Shown here: positions 18,769 through 26,491 of the stretch, one piece after another
How positions within the stretch are numbered: position 1 is the first letter of the stretch
How the letters are laid out: the number at the start of each line of letters is the position of its first letter
Assembly (NCBI RefSeq): GCF_028736035.1
Contig: NZ_CP117866.1
Coordinates: 5,890,001 to 5,954,000 of the forward strand
DNA: 64,000 nucleotides
Direction of reading: 5' to 3'
Source of the DNA: Streptomyces sp. T12
GTDB lineage: Bacteria; Actinomycetota; Actinomycetes; Streptomycetales; Streptomycetaceae
Translations under genes and position numbers: made by a program
Notes under the pieces: generated by a model
What the model was told of the DNA's origin: nothing
Database searches by the model: none
What the model saw: only the letters and a program-made list of their open reading frames with translations

Positions 18769-19452
18769 GTGGCAGAGGTACTCGACTTCAGTGCGGCGCC
18801 CCGCGGTACGGCCCTACGGCCGCCCCGCCGGCCCGTCCGACCCCGCATGCCCGGCACGCCCGGCGGCATGCCGGTGATCGCGCCCATGCCCGCAGCGCGG
18901 CCCGCCCGCATTCCCAGTCAGCGCGACGGCTCCGAGCACGCCGAGAACACCGCGGCGGCCGGCACGACCGTCGACCACCTCACCGAGACCTACCGGGCGC
19001 ACTACCGCTCGCTGCTGGGTCTCGCGGCACTTCTCCTCGACGACACCGCCTCCTGCGAGGACGTCGTCCAGGAGGCGTTCATCCGCGTCCACTCCGCGCG
19101 CAAGCGCGTGCGGGACCCGGAGAAGACACTGGCCTATCTGCGCCAGACCGTCGTCAACCTGTCCCGCTCCGCCCTGCGTCGCCGCATACTCGGACTGAAG
19201 CTGCTGTCCAAGCCGATGCCCGACATGGCGAGCGCGGAGGAGGGGGCGTACGACCAGCTCGAGCGCGACTCCCTCATCAAGGCGATGAAGGGCCTGCAGC
19301 GCCGGCAGCGCGAGGTGCTGGTCCTGCGTTACTTCGCGGACATGACCGAGGCGCAGGTCGCCGAGACGCTCGGCATCTCGCTGGGCTCGGTGAAGGCCTA
19401 CGGCTCGCGCGGCATCGCGGCGCTGCGGGTGGCCATGGAGGCGCCGGCATGA
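18769..19452 (+). CDS. ECF sigma factor (SigE family, sigma-70 like)
   Basis: A 227-residue extracytoplasmic-function sigma factor. Region 2 (YRAHYRSLLGLAALLLDD, ASCEDVVQEAFIRVH) and region 4 (QRRQREVLVLRYFADMTEAQVAETLGISLGSVKAY) are both intact. The first 65 residues are an unusual Pro/Ala/Arg-rich extension; if start choice is wrong, the true protein may begin at a later Met. GTG 18769 lies 14 bases after GGGGGAAG. The stop overlaps the start of the membrane partner gene by four bases, the usual sigma/anti-sigma arrangement. The locus after asd is conserved in Streptomyces. Confidence 0.9.
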   Translation: MAEVLDFSAAPRGTALRPPRRPVRPRMPGTPGGMPVIAPMPAARPARIPSQRDGSEHAENTAAAGTTVDHLTETYRAHYRSLLGLAALLLDDTASCEDVVQEAFIRVHSARKRVRDPEKTLAYLRQTVVNLSRSALRRRILGLKLLSKPMPDMASAEEGAYDQLERDSLIKAMKGLQRRQREVLVLRYFADMTEAQVAETLGISLGSVKAYGSRGIAALRVAMEAPA

Positions 19453-20618
19453 GTGAGGACCATGAGGGGCGGCGCCATCTGCGCGTCCCCCACGAGCCGT
19501 ATGACTGGCGTGAGCCGACAGGGCGGCCGGGCAAGCAACAGTCGAAGCAATCGCACGCTGGGAACGGAACTGTGAACCACGGCCCCGACGACCAGGGCCC
19601 CGAGGGGCTCGACTCGGACGAGCTGGCACTGCGCCGCATGCTGCAACACGCGGTCGAGGAGATCGAGCCGCGCGACGGCACGCTGGACCATCTGCGGCGG
19701 GCGGTGCCCGCGCGGCGGGCGCGCAAGCGGCAGGCCCTCGTCGGCGTGGCGGCCGCGGCCCTCTTCGTCGGCACCGCCGTCCCGGCCCTGGTGCACGTGT
19801 CCAACTCCACCGGCTCCGACGTCAACCCGTCTGTCGCCGGCCACGGCGAGCAGGCGCAGGGCGGATCCGGTCAGGGCAAGGAGACCGAAGGCGGCGAGAG
19901 CACCTCCGGCGGCTCCTCCGGCAAGACCGAGGACCAGGGCAAGGGGGGCGAGAAGGACGAGGACAAGGGCACCGGCACCGGTCCGGGTACCGGCTCCGGA
20001 AGCTCCGCCGACCCCTTGGCGACCAGCCCGGTCGGCACAGCCGCGTGTACCGCCGACCAGCTCGGCACATCGGGCGGGACCACGAACCTCCCCGACCCGT
20101 CCGGCGCGGTCTACGGCACCTTCACCTTCAGCAACGTCTCCACCGCCGACTGCACGGTGAGCAGCCCCGGCTCGGTGACCCTGGCCACGGCAGGAGCGGC
20201 GGACGGCAAGGTCACCGACGCTCGGCATGTCGCCGGCGACGCGGCGGCCGGCCTGCCCGACCCGGCCCAGGAGCTCACCTCCCTCGTCCTCAAGCCGGGC
20301 GACTCGTACCAGGTGAAGTTCGCCTGGGTCCCCTCGGAGACCTGCCCCACGACGAGTGACCCCAGCAGCGGCGGCACGGGCGGCAACGACCCCTCACCCA
20401 CCCCGACCCCGACCGAGGACAACGCCGGCACGACCGACGGCACGTCCACCGGCGGCGACACCGGCACCACCACCCAGCTGATGACCGAGGACACCACGGC
20501 GGAGGGAAGCGTCACCGTCTCCAACACGACGGAGGCGGCAGGGCCTACGGCCTCGGTGACGGTGTCCAACGCCTGCGCCGGGATCGTGTACTGGACGGGC
20601 GTGCTGGCAGGGGCGTAG
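19449..20618 (+). CDS. membrane-anchored putative anti-sigma factor with Ser/Thr/Gly-rich exterior
   Basis: A 389-residue single-pass protein. The cytoplasmic part (1-95) contains a short helical segment (ELALRRMLQHAVEEIEPRDGTLDHLRRAVP) that probably binds the sigma factor. One TM helix spans about 96-117. The exterior begins with a low-complexity Gly/Lys/Glu/Ser linker (about 118-190). A beta-rich domain follows with a Cys pair (TAACTADQLG and TADCTVSS), and another Ser/Thr/Asp linker later. It overlaps the sigma gene (ATGA). Its anti-sigma role is inferred from position and topology; no zinc-binding HxxxCxxC motif is seen. Confidence 0.72.
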   Translation: MSEDHEGRRHLRVPHEPYDWREPTGRPGKQQSKQSHAGNGTVNHGPDDQGPEGLDSDELALRRMLQHAVEEIEPRDGTLDHLRRAVPARRARKRQALVGVAAAALFVGTAVPALVHVSNSTGSDVNPSVAGHGEQAQGGSGQGKETEGGESTSGGSSGKTEDQGKGGEKDEDKGTGTGPGTGSGSSADPLATSPVGTAACTADQLGTSGGTTNLPDPSGAVYGTFTFSNVSTADCTVSSPGSVTLATAGAADGKVTDARHVAGDAAAGLPDPAQELTSLVLKPGDSYQVKFAWVPSETCPTTSDPSSGGTGGNDPSPTPTPTEDNAGTTDGTSTGGDTGTTTQLMTEDTTAEGSVTVSNTTEAAGPTASVTVSNACAGIVYWTGVLAGA

Positions 20619-20672
20619 CGGCGGGCGGCGCCCGCGGCGGAGCGGGCGCTTGCCGCGGTGGTGCCGTCCCCT

Positions 20673-21509
20673 CTAGGCGTTCGCCTTCTCCTGCGTCGGA
20701 CCCTCGCTCGGTTCCTCGGGCCGGGCCGACTCGCCCCCGTCGGCCGCTCCGTCCGGTACCAGGCCCAGCTCCGCGTCCCGTACGAACTCCACCTCGCGGC
20801 GGAGCAGGCGGAACCACATGAAGACCACGAAGCCCGCGAAGACGAACCACTCGCCGGTGTAGCCGAGGTTCTGGAACGCCTTCAGGTCGAGGCCGGTGTC
20901 GTTGGCGGTGGCCACCGGCACGGGCTTCATGCCGGAGTCGGCTTTGCCGAGGGTGACCCAGGCGTCGTAGACGTCGTACGGCACCAGGTTCACCAGCGAC
21001 GCCGCGCTGATCGCCGCCGTCTGGCCGGACGGCAGGCCGCCCTGTGCGGGCACGCCGTTCTCGCCGGGCACCTCGGACGCCTGGAGCGAGCCCGTGACTG
21101 TGACCTCGCCGGTGGGTGCGGCGGGGGCCTCGGCGCGGTCGGCGTCACCGGGCAGCCAGCCCCGCACGACCGGCAGGGCCTTGTCCTCGTCGGTGTGCAG
21201 CAGCGTCAGGACGTAGTAGCCCTGCTTGCCGTCCAGCTCCCGGTCGGGGACGAGCAACTGCTTGCCGTACCGGCCGCTCGCGGTGACCTTCTTGCCCACC
21301 GTCGCCTTGTCCACGGGCAGCAGCTCGGTGAGCGGACGGGCCGCCTCGTGCTTGTTCTCCGCGGCCTGCTCACCGGCGCTGCGATGGTCCGCGACCCGCG
21401 CCTCGAACCGGCTCAGCTGCCACGACCCCATGAACACGCAGAAGGGGATGGCGAGCAGCACGAAGACGTTGATTCCCCACCAACGGGGCGTCAGCAGAAA
21501 CCGGTACAC
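20673..21509 (-). CDS. SURF1 family protein (cytochrome oxidase biogenesis)
   Basis: A 278-residue SURF1/Shy1 homologue, which helps insert heme a into cytochrome c oxidase. TM1 lies at about residues 11-30 (WWGINVFVLLAIPFCVFMGSWQLSRFEAR) and TM2 near 225-245 (EWFVFAGFVVFMWF). The family motif GYYVLTLLHT and RGWLPG are in the periplasmic domain. A charged C-terminal tail is typical of actinobacterial versions. It is monocistronic; neighbours give no further clue. Confidence 0.9.
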   Translation of the reverse strand: MYRFLLTPRWWGINVFVLLAIPFCVFMGSWQLSRFEARVADHRSAGEQAAENKHEAARPLTELLPVDKATVGKKVTASGRYGKQLLVPDRELDGKQGYYVLTLLHTDEDKALPVVRGWLPGDADRAEAPAAPTGEVTVTGSLQASEVPGENGVPAQGGLPSGQTAAISAASLVNLVPYDVYDAWVTLGKADSGMKPVPVATANDTGLDLKAFQNLGYTGEWFVFAGFVVFMWFRLLRREVEFVRDAELGLVPDGAADGGESARPEEPSEGPTQEKANA

Positions 21510-21608
21510 GCCCTCAACGGTACGGGGCTCCTGCGGCGGGCCTGGCCGCGGGGTCCGGTGCCCGTGACGGTGGATATGCGGCCGCTCGTCCCCCGACTGT
21601 GGAAAACA

Positions 21609-22433
21609 TCAGTTCCGGGAGGCTTTCAGCGAATACATCAGCGGAATCCGCGGCCGGTCCGCCGGGAAGCGGTAGTAGCCGTCCCGCGCCTCGAAGATCT
21701 CGAACCGGCGGAACATCGAGACGTCGTGCTCGTGCAGGAACTCGATGCGCAGCCCGGCCGCCGCGAGCGCGGTCACGACCTCGCCGACCGGGTGCTGCCA
21801 CTCGACGCTGCGGTTGTTGACCGTGTCGGTTCTGTCGGACCCGTACGTGCCGGGGAAGTCGTACACCTGGGCGTCGCGGTCGAAGTAGTCGCGGACGATC
21901 CGGGAGCCCGTCTCGTCGTCGAGGACGTCGGTGAAGGGGTGGAACTCGGCGAGGTAGAGGAACCCGCCCGGCGCGACGAGCGAGGCCGCCGTCTCGGCCC
22001 AGCGGCGGATGTCGGGCAGCCAGCACAGGGCGCCCCCGCCGGTGTACACGATGTCGTACGCGGGGTCCGGAACCGCCTCCACCGCGTCGTACACGTCGGC
22101 CGCGACGAAGGCCGCCCGGTCCTGACCGAGGCCGAGGTCGGCGGCGAGGGAGCGGGCCACGTCCACCGCGGGTTCGGAGAAGTCGAGGCCGACGACGCGG
22201 GCGGCGCCGTGCCGGGCCCAGGACAGGGTGTCGAGGCCCATGTGGCACTGCAGATGCAGCAGCGATCTGCCCGTGACGTCCCCCACCTCGGCCCGTTCGA
22301 AGTCGCGCAGGGCGTCGGCGCCGGCGCGGAAGCCGTCGAGGTCGTAGAAGGAGCCGGCCGCGTGCAGGGGGACACGTTCGTCCCAGAGCGCGCGGTTGGC
22401 ATCATTCCAGTCTGTGGGTATGGCGGAGTGCAT
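21609..22433 (-). CDS. class I SAM-dependent methyltransferase
   Basis: A 274-residue methyltransferase. Motif I is present in a variant form (SLLHLQCHMGLDTLSWAR), with the acidic motif II VVGLDFSEPAVDVAR and motif post-I AFVAADVYDAVE. YTGGGALCWLPDIRRWAE and GGFLYLAEFHPF follow. It belongs to the group often annotated as UbiE-like or Tam-like; the substrate is unknown. ATG 22433 is chosen; a GTG at 22451 would add six residues and neither has a strong ribosome site. Confidence 0.85.
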   Translation of the reverse strand: MHSAIPTDWNDANRALWDERVPLHAAGSFYDLDGFRAGADALRDFERAEVGDVTGRSLLHLQCHMGLDTLSWARHGAARVVGLDFSEPAVDVARSLAADLGLGQDRAAFVAADVYDAVEAVPDPAYDIVYTGGGALCWLPDIRRWAETAASLVAPGGFLYLAEFHPFTDVLDDETGSRIVRDYFDRDAQVYDFPGTYGSDRTDTVNNRSVEWQHPVGEVVTALAAAGLRIEFLHEHDVSMFRRFEIFEARDGYYRFPADRPRIPLMYSLKASRN

Positions 22434-22503
22434 GGTCGCGAAGTTATCCACAGGCTGGGGACCTCGCCAGCGAATTGTCGGCCGGGCCAGGCACTATGGG
22501 GCC

Positions 22504-24342
22504 ATGACTGAGAGCCACGGGTCCGATTCGCGGGATCACCACAAGCACGACAAGGACATGCCGGACTGGGAGAAGCGCTTCAGGGCGCCTCGGGTGTCGC
22601 TGCCCGACTGGGCGGAGGACGCCCCGGACCGCTCCTTGTTCGTGTCGAACGCCACAGGGACGTACGAGCTGTACGCCTGGGACCGGTCGACGGGCGAGCA
22701 GCGCCAGGTGACGGACCGGCCGAACGGCACGACGGACGGCGTGCTCACCCCGGACGGCGCGTGGATCTGGTGGTTCGACGACAAGGACGGCGACGAGTTC
22801 GGCGTCTGGCGCCGCCAGCGGTTCGGCGGCGGCGAGGACGAGCTCGCGGCGCCGGGCCTGGACCCGTCGTACCCGGCGGGCCTCGCCCTGGGCCGGGACG
22901 GCCGTACGGCGATCGTGGGCCGCTCGACGGACGAGGACGGCACGACGATCCACCTGGCCCGCACCGGCGAGCCTCCGCTGGAGATCTACCGCCACCGCGA
23001 GTCCGCGGGCGTCGGCGACCTCTCGCACGACGGCACGCTGATCGCCGTCGAGCACACCGAGCACGGCGACGCGATGCACTCGGCGCTGCGCGTGGTGCGC
23101 CCCGACGGCACGACGGTCGCGGAACTCGACGACACCAAGGGCGGCGCGAAGGAACTGGGCCTGGAGGTCCTGGGCTTCGCCCCGGTGGAGGGCGACGCGC
23201 GCCTGCTCATCGGTCACCAGAGGCGCGGCCGCTGGGAGCCGCTGGTGTGGGACGTGGCGACGGGGGAGGAGACGGACCTCGCGCTGGAGCTTCCCGGTGA
23301 CGTGAGCGCCGAGTGGTATCCCGACGGCGCCGGTCTGCTGATCGCGCACAGCTTCGAGGCCCGCAGCGAGCTGTTCCGCTACGACCTGGCCCGGCGCGAG
23401 CTGGTGCGGATCCCGACCCCGGCGGGCTCGGTGTCGGGGGCGTCGGCCCGTCCGGACGGCAGTGTGGAGTACCTGTGGTCGTCGGCGGCGCAGCCGTCGG
23501 CGGTGCGGTCGACGAACGGGCGCGTGGTGCTGGACCCGCCCGGCATGAAGTCGCCCGGCTCGGTTCCGGTGGAGGATGTGTGGGTGGAGGGCCCGGGCGG
23601 CCGCATCCACGCCCTCGTGCAGCGGCCTGCGGGCGCCGAGGGCCCGCTCCCGACGGTGTTCGACATCCACGGCGGCCCGACCTGGCACGACAGCGACTCG
23701 TTCGCGGCGGGCCCGGCGGCCTGGGTGGACCACGGGTACGCGGTGGTGCGGGTCAACTACCGAGGCTCGACGGGCTACGGGCGCGCGTGGACGGACGCGC
23801 TCAAGCACCGGGTCGGGCTGATCGAGCTGGAGGACATCGCGGCGGTCCGGGAATGGGCGGTGACCTCCGGCCTGGCCGACCCGTCCCGGCTGATCCTGAC
23901 CGGCGGTTCGTGGGGCGGCTACCTCACCCTCCTCGGCATCGGCACCCAGCCGAACGCGTGGACTCTGGGCATCGCGGCGGTCCCGGTCGCCGACTACGTC
24001 ACGGCGTACCACGACGAGATGGAGTCACTGAAGGCCCTGGACCGCACGCTGCTGGGCGGCACACCGGAGGAGGTGCCGGAGCGCTTCGAGGCGTCGTCAC
24101 CGCTGACGTACGTCGACCACGTCACGGCACCGGTCTACATCTCGGCAGGCGTGAACGACCCGCGCTGCCCGATCCGGCAGATCGACAACTATGTGAGGCG
24201 GCTGGAGGCCCGGGAAGCGGTCCACGAGGTGTACCGCTACGACGCCGGGCACGGCTCGCTGGTGGTGGACGAGCGGATCAAGCAGGTGCGGCTGGAACTG
24301 GACTTCGCGGAGCGCCACTTGAAGGCTCCGCACCAGCCCTAG
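22504..24342 (+). CDS. S9 family prolyl oligopeptidase / acylaminoacyl peptidase
   Basis: A 612-residue cytoplasmic serine peptidase. An N-terminal beta-propeller (WD/DPP-type repeats such as SYPAGLALGRDGRTAIV) gates an alpha/beta-hydrolase domain from about residue 370. The catalytic triad is visible: S469 in GGSWGG, D552 in GVNDPRC and H583 in DAGHGS. HGGPTWHD supplies the oxyanion region. ATG 22504 is preferred over earlier in-frame starts because the His/Asp-rich N-terminus is typical. It is followed by a perfect hairpin terminator. Confidence 0.93.
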   Translation: MTESHGSDSRDHHKHDKDMPDWEKRFRAPRVSLPDWAEDAPDRSLFVSNATGTYELYAWDRSTGEQRQVTDRPNGTTDGVLTPDGAWIWWFDDKDGDEFGVWRRQRFGGGEDELAAPGLDPSYPAGLALGRDGRTAIVGRSTDEDGTTIHLARTGEPPLEIYRHRESAGVGDLSHDGTLIAVEHTEHGDAMHSALRVVRPDGTTVAELDDTKGGAKELGLEVLGFAPVEGDARLLIGHQRRGRWEPLVWDVATGEETDLALELPGDVSAEWYPDGAGLLIAHSFEARSELFRYDLARRELVRIPTPAGSVSGASARPDGSVEYLWSSAAQPSAVRSTNGRVVLDPPGMKSPGSVPVEDVWVEGPGGRIHALVQRPAGAEGPLPTVFDIHGGPTWHDSDSFAAGPAAWVDHGYAVVRVNYRGSTGYGRAWTDALKHRVGLIELEDIAAVREWAVTSGLADPSRLILTGGSWGGYLTLLGIGTQPNAWTLGIAAVPVADYVTAYHDEMESLKALDRTLLGGTPEEVPERFEASSPLTYVDHVTAPVYISAGVNDPRCPIRQIDNYVRRLEAREAVHEVYRYDAGHGSLVVDERIKQVRLELDFAERHLKAPHQP

Positions 24343-24366
24343 CCCGGTTCAGGGCCGAAGCGGGGG

Positions 24367-24389
24367 CCTGGGGGCCGCAGGCCCCCAGG
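24367..24389 (+). terminator. bidirectional hairpin between convergent genes
   Basis: A perfect 10-base stem (CCTGGGGGCC / GGCCCCCAGG) with a 3-base loop lies midway between the convergent peptidase and RCK genes. It probably ends both transcripts. No T tract is present, as is usual in Streptomyces. Confidence 0.7.
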
Positions 24390-24430
24390 GGGCGCTGCAT
24401 CCATCAGCGGCTCCGCCGCGGGCCCCCGGC

Positions 24431-26413
24431 CTAAGCCCCCGCCCGCTCCCGCGACCGCCTCCCCAGCAGCTCCGCCAACCCCCGCCGCGTGGCGGCCAGT
24501 ACCACCCGATCCTCCTTCTGGAGGACGTAGTTGTCGGACAGGTCCCACACCCACCCCGACGCACCACCCACCCGGCCGTCGTCGTACGCCTCCTCCACCG
24601 CCGGTTCCTCCCGGCGATCGTCGCGGCGTTCGTCCCGCCCGGTCCGGTCCAGCGCCAGCACCCGCCAGGCACCCGCCCGGAAGGCCTGGCCGACGGTCTT
24701 GTCCTCCAGCTGCGGATGACCGGCCACGTCCATCGCCGCGAACAGCAGCACCCGCCGCTCGACCGGAATGGCACCCAGGATCTGGCGCCCCATCATCGCC
24801 CCGGCGAACGCGGGCGCGGCCAGGTGCGTCACGCTCCGGCTGCGGGTGGACGCGTAGGGGTGCGCGGCACGCAGGGTGCGGTAGACGGCGGTGGCGAAGT
24901 CGTCGTCGTACAGGCGCAGGACCACGCGGAGGTCGGGGCGGACGGAGCGCGCGTACAGGGCGGCTTCGAGGTTGGTCGTATCCGCGCTGGTCACGGCCAG
25001 CAGCGCGTGCGCACGGTGGATCTTGGCCGCCTCCAGGACGCCTTCCTGAGTGACGTCCCCGAGCACCACCGGTACCCGCAGCCGCCGCGCCGTCGCCAGC
25101 CCGCGCGCGTCGGGGTCGGCCTCGACGCACACCACGGGGATGTGCAGTTCCCGCAGCCGCGTCAGCACCCGGGTGCCGATCTTGCCCAGTCCGAGCAGAA
25201 CCACGTGGCCGCCCAGCCCGCGCGGCGGTTTGCGCAGGGCGGACGCGGTACGGAACGTGCCCAGGGCCTCCAGCACCGCCGCCAGCAGTACCGGAAGCAG
25301 CAGCAGACCCATCAGCCCGGACAGGAGCTGGAGGATCTGGCGGGCCAGGCTCTGGTGAAGCGCGGGTTCGTTGATGGCGAAGAGGTCGAGGAGGGTCATG
25401 TAGGTGGCGTACAGCGGGTGTTCCCCGGTCACCACCATCAGCGCCACGGCCAGCGCCGCCACACACCCCACCAGTCCGGCCAGCGACCACCGCAACCGCC
25501 GCGAGAACAGCGACGCGAACGACGGTACGACGCCCCGCCCTCCGCGGTTCGACGGCATCGACGGGCCGGCGTACGACACCTGCTCCAGGACGACCGTCCC
25601 ACGCCCCCTGACCCCCTGCACCGCAGCCGCGTCCGGCAGCAGCAGCGGGCCCTGCTCGCCGTTGCCCTCCGAACCGTCCGCTCCGGCCGGGTCGTTGCCG
25701 GTCGTGGACAGCAGGGCCAGCGTGGCCAGCCCGGCAGGAGACGCCTGACCGGGCCGCAGCGGCGGGCGTTCGACCGCGCGCAGCAGCAGGCCGTCCGTCT
25801 GCACGACCTTGGTGGTGCCGGCGACGGCGGAGGCGGCCAGTGCCGGGGCGGCCGTATCGGCGTCGGACAGGACGGTCGTGGAGGCGTCCAGACCGGCGTC
25901 GCCGATACCCGTCGCCAACGTGGCCGCCTGGTCGAGGAGTTCCTCGATGTGCTGGCCCAACCGGCGGTTGTAGAGACGCAGGACGAGCCGGAGGCGGGGG
26001 TTGAGGCGGCGGGCGGTGAGCGCGGCGCGGATGTTGGTCTCGTCGTCGTCATAGACGAGGGCGAGCGCGGCGGCCCGTTCCACGCCCGCGTCGGCGAACG
26101 CCTCCTCGGTGGCCTCGGCGGCCTCCACCACCCGTACGCTCCCGGCGGGTTCGCCGACGCCGCCGACCCCGCCGCCCGCCCGGTTGACGGCCGCGGTCAC
26201 CACCCGGTCCAGCAGCGCCGCCGAAGCGGCCCGGGCCCGGCCCACGACCGGCGGCCGGACCGTACGCTCGGAGGGCGGCACGACGAGCGTGACCTGTTCG
26301 CCGTACACCCCGCGCAACTCGGCGGCCAGCCGGTGCGCGAGCCCGTCGTCGCCGCACACGACCATGTGCGCGGCCGTGTCACTCCCTAAGCCCTGATTCG
26401 GAACGCTCGCCAC
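24431..26413 (-). CDS. double TrkA-N/RCK membrane protein, ion channel-like
   Basis: A 660-residue protein with two Rossmann RCK domains flanking a membrane part. RCK1 starts MVVCGDDGLAHRLAAELR near residue 17, and RCK2 HVVLLGLGKIGTRVLTRL at about 403. Between them lie two to three hydrophobic helices (about 312-334, 340-365, 368-390). The pore segment ATYMTLLDLFAINEP lacks the TxGYG potassium selectivity filter, so it is not a standard K+ channel. It resembles CASTOR/POLLUX-type or other RCK-gated channels. The GTG start lacks a clear ribosome site; ATG 26365 is an alternative. Confidence 0.82.
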   Translation of the reverse strand: MASVPNQGLGSDTAAHMVVCGDDGLAHRLAAELRGVYGEQVTLVVPPSERTVRPPVVGRARAASAALLDRVVTAAVNRAGGGVGGVGEPAGSVRVVEAAEATEEAFADAGVERAAALALVYDDDETNIRAALTARRLNPRLRLVLRLYNRRLGQHIEELLDQAATLATGIGDAGLDASTTVLSDADTAAPALAASAVAGTTKVVQTDGLLLRAVERPPLRPGQASPAGLATLALLSTTGNDPAGADGSEGNGEQGPLLLPDAAAVQGVRGRGTVVLEQVSYAGPSMPSNRGGRGVVPSFASLFSRRLRWSLAGLVGCVAALAVALMVVTGEHPLYATYMTLLDLFAINEPALHQSLARQILQLLSGLMGLLLLPVLLAAVLEALGTFRTASALRKPPRGLGGHVVLLGLGKIGTRVLTRLRELHIPVVCVEADPDARGLATARRLRVPVVLGDVTQEGVLEAAKIHRAHALLAVTSADTTNLEAALYARSVRPDLRVVLRLYDDDFATAVYRTLRAAHPYASTRSRSVTHLAAPAFAGAMMGRQILGAIPVERRVLLFAAMDVAGHPQLEDKTVGQAFRAGAWRVLALDRTGRDERRDDRREEPAVEEAYDDGRVGGASGWVWDLSDNYVLQKEDRVVLAATRRGLAELLGRRSRERAGA

Positions 26414-26491
26414 AAGGGGAAAGACTGCCTCATGTGACGGGTGGTTCCATGACCGGGTGGTCCCACGACCGGCTGGCCGGTGGCCGGTGGG

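Noticed and set aside
24716..26389. A 557-residue plus-strand frame opposite the RCK gene
   Set aside because: Composition is His/Arg/Gln-rich, typical of an antisense frame; the minus strand has clear RCK motifs.
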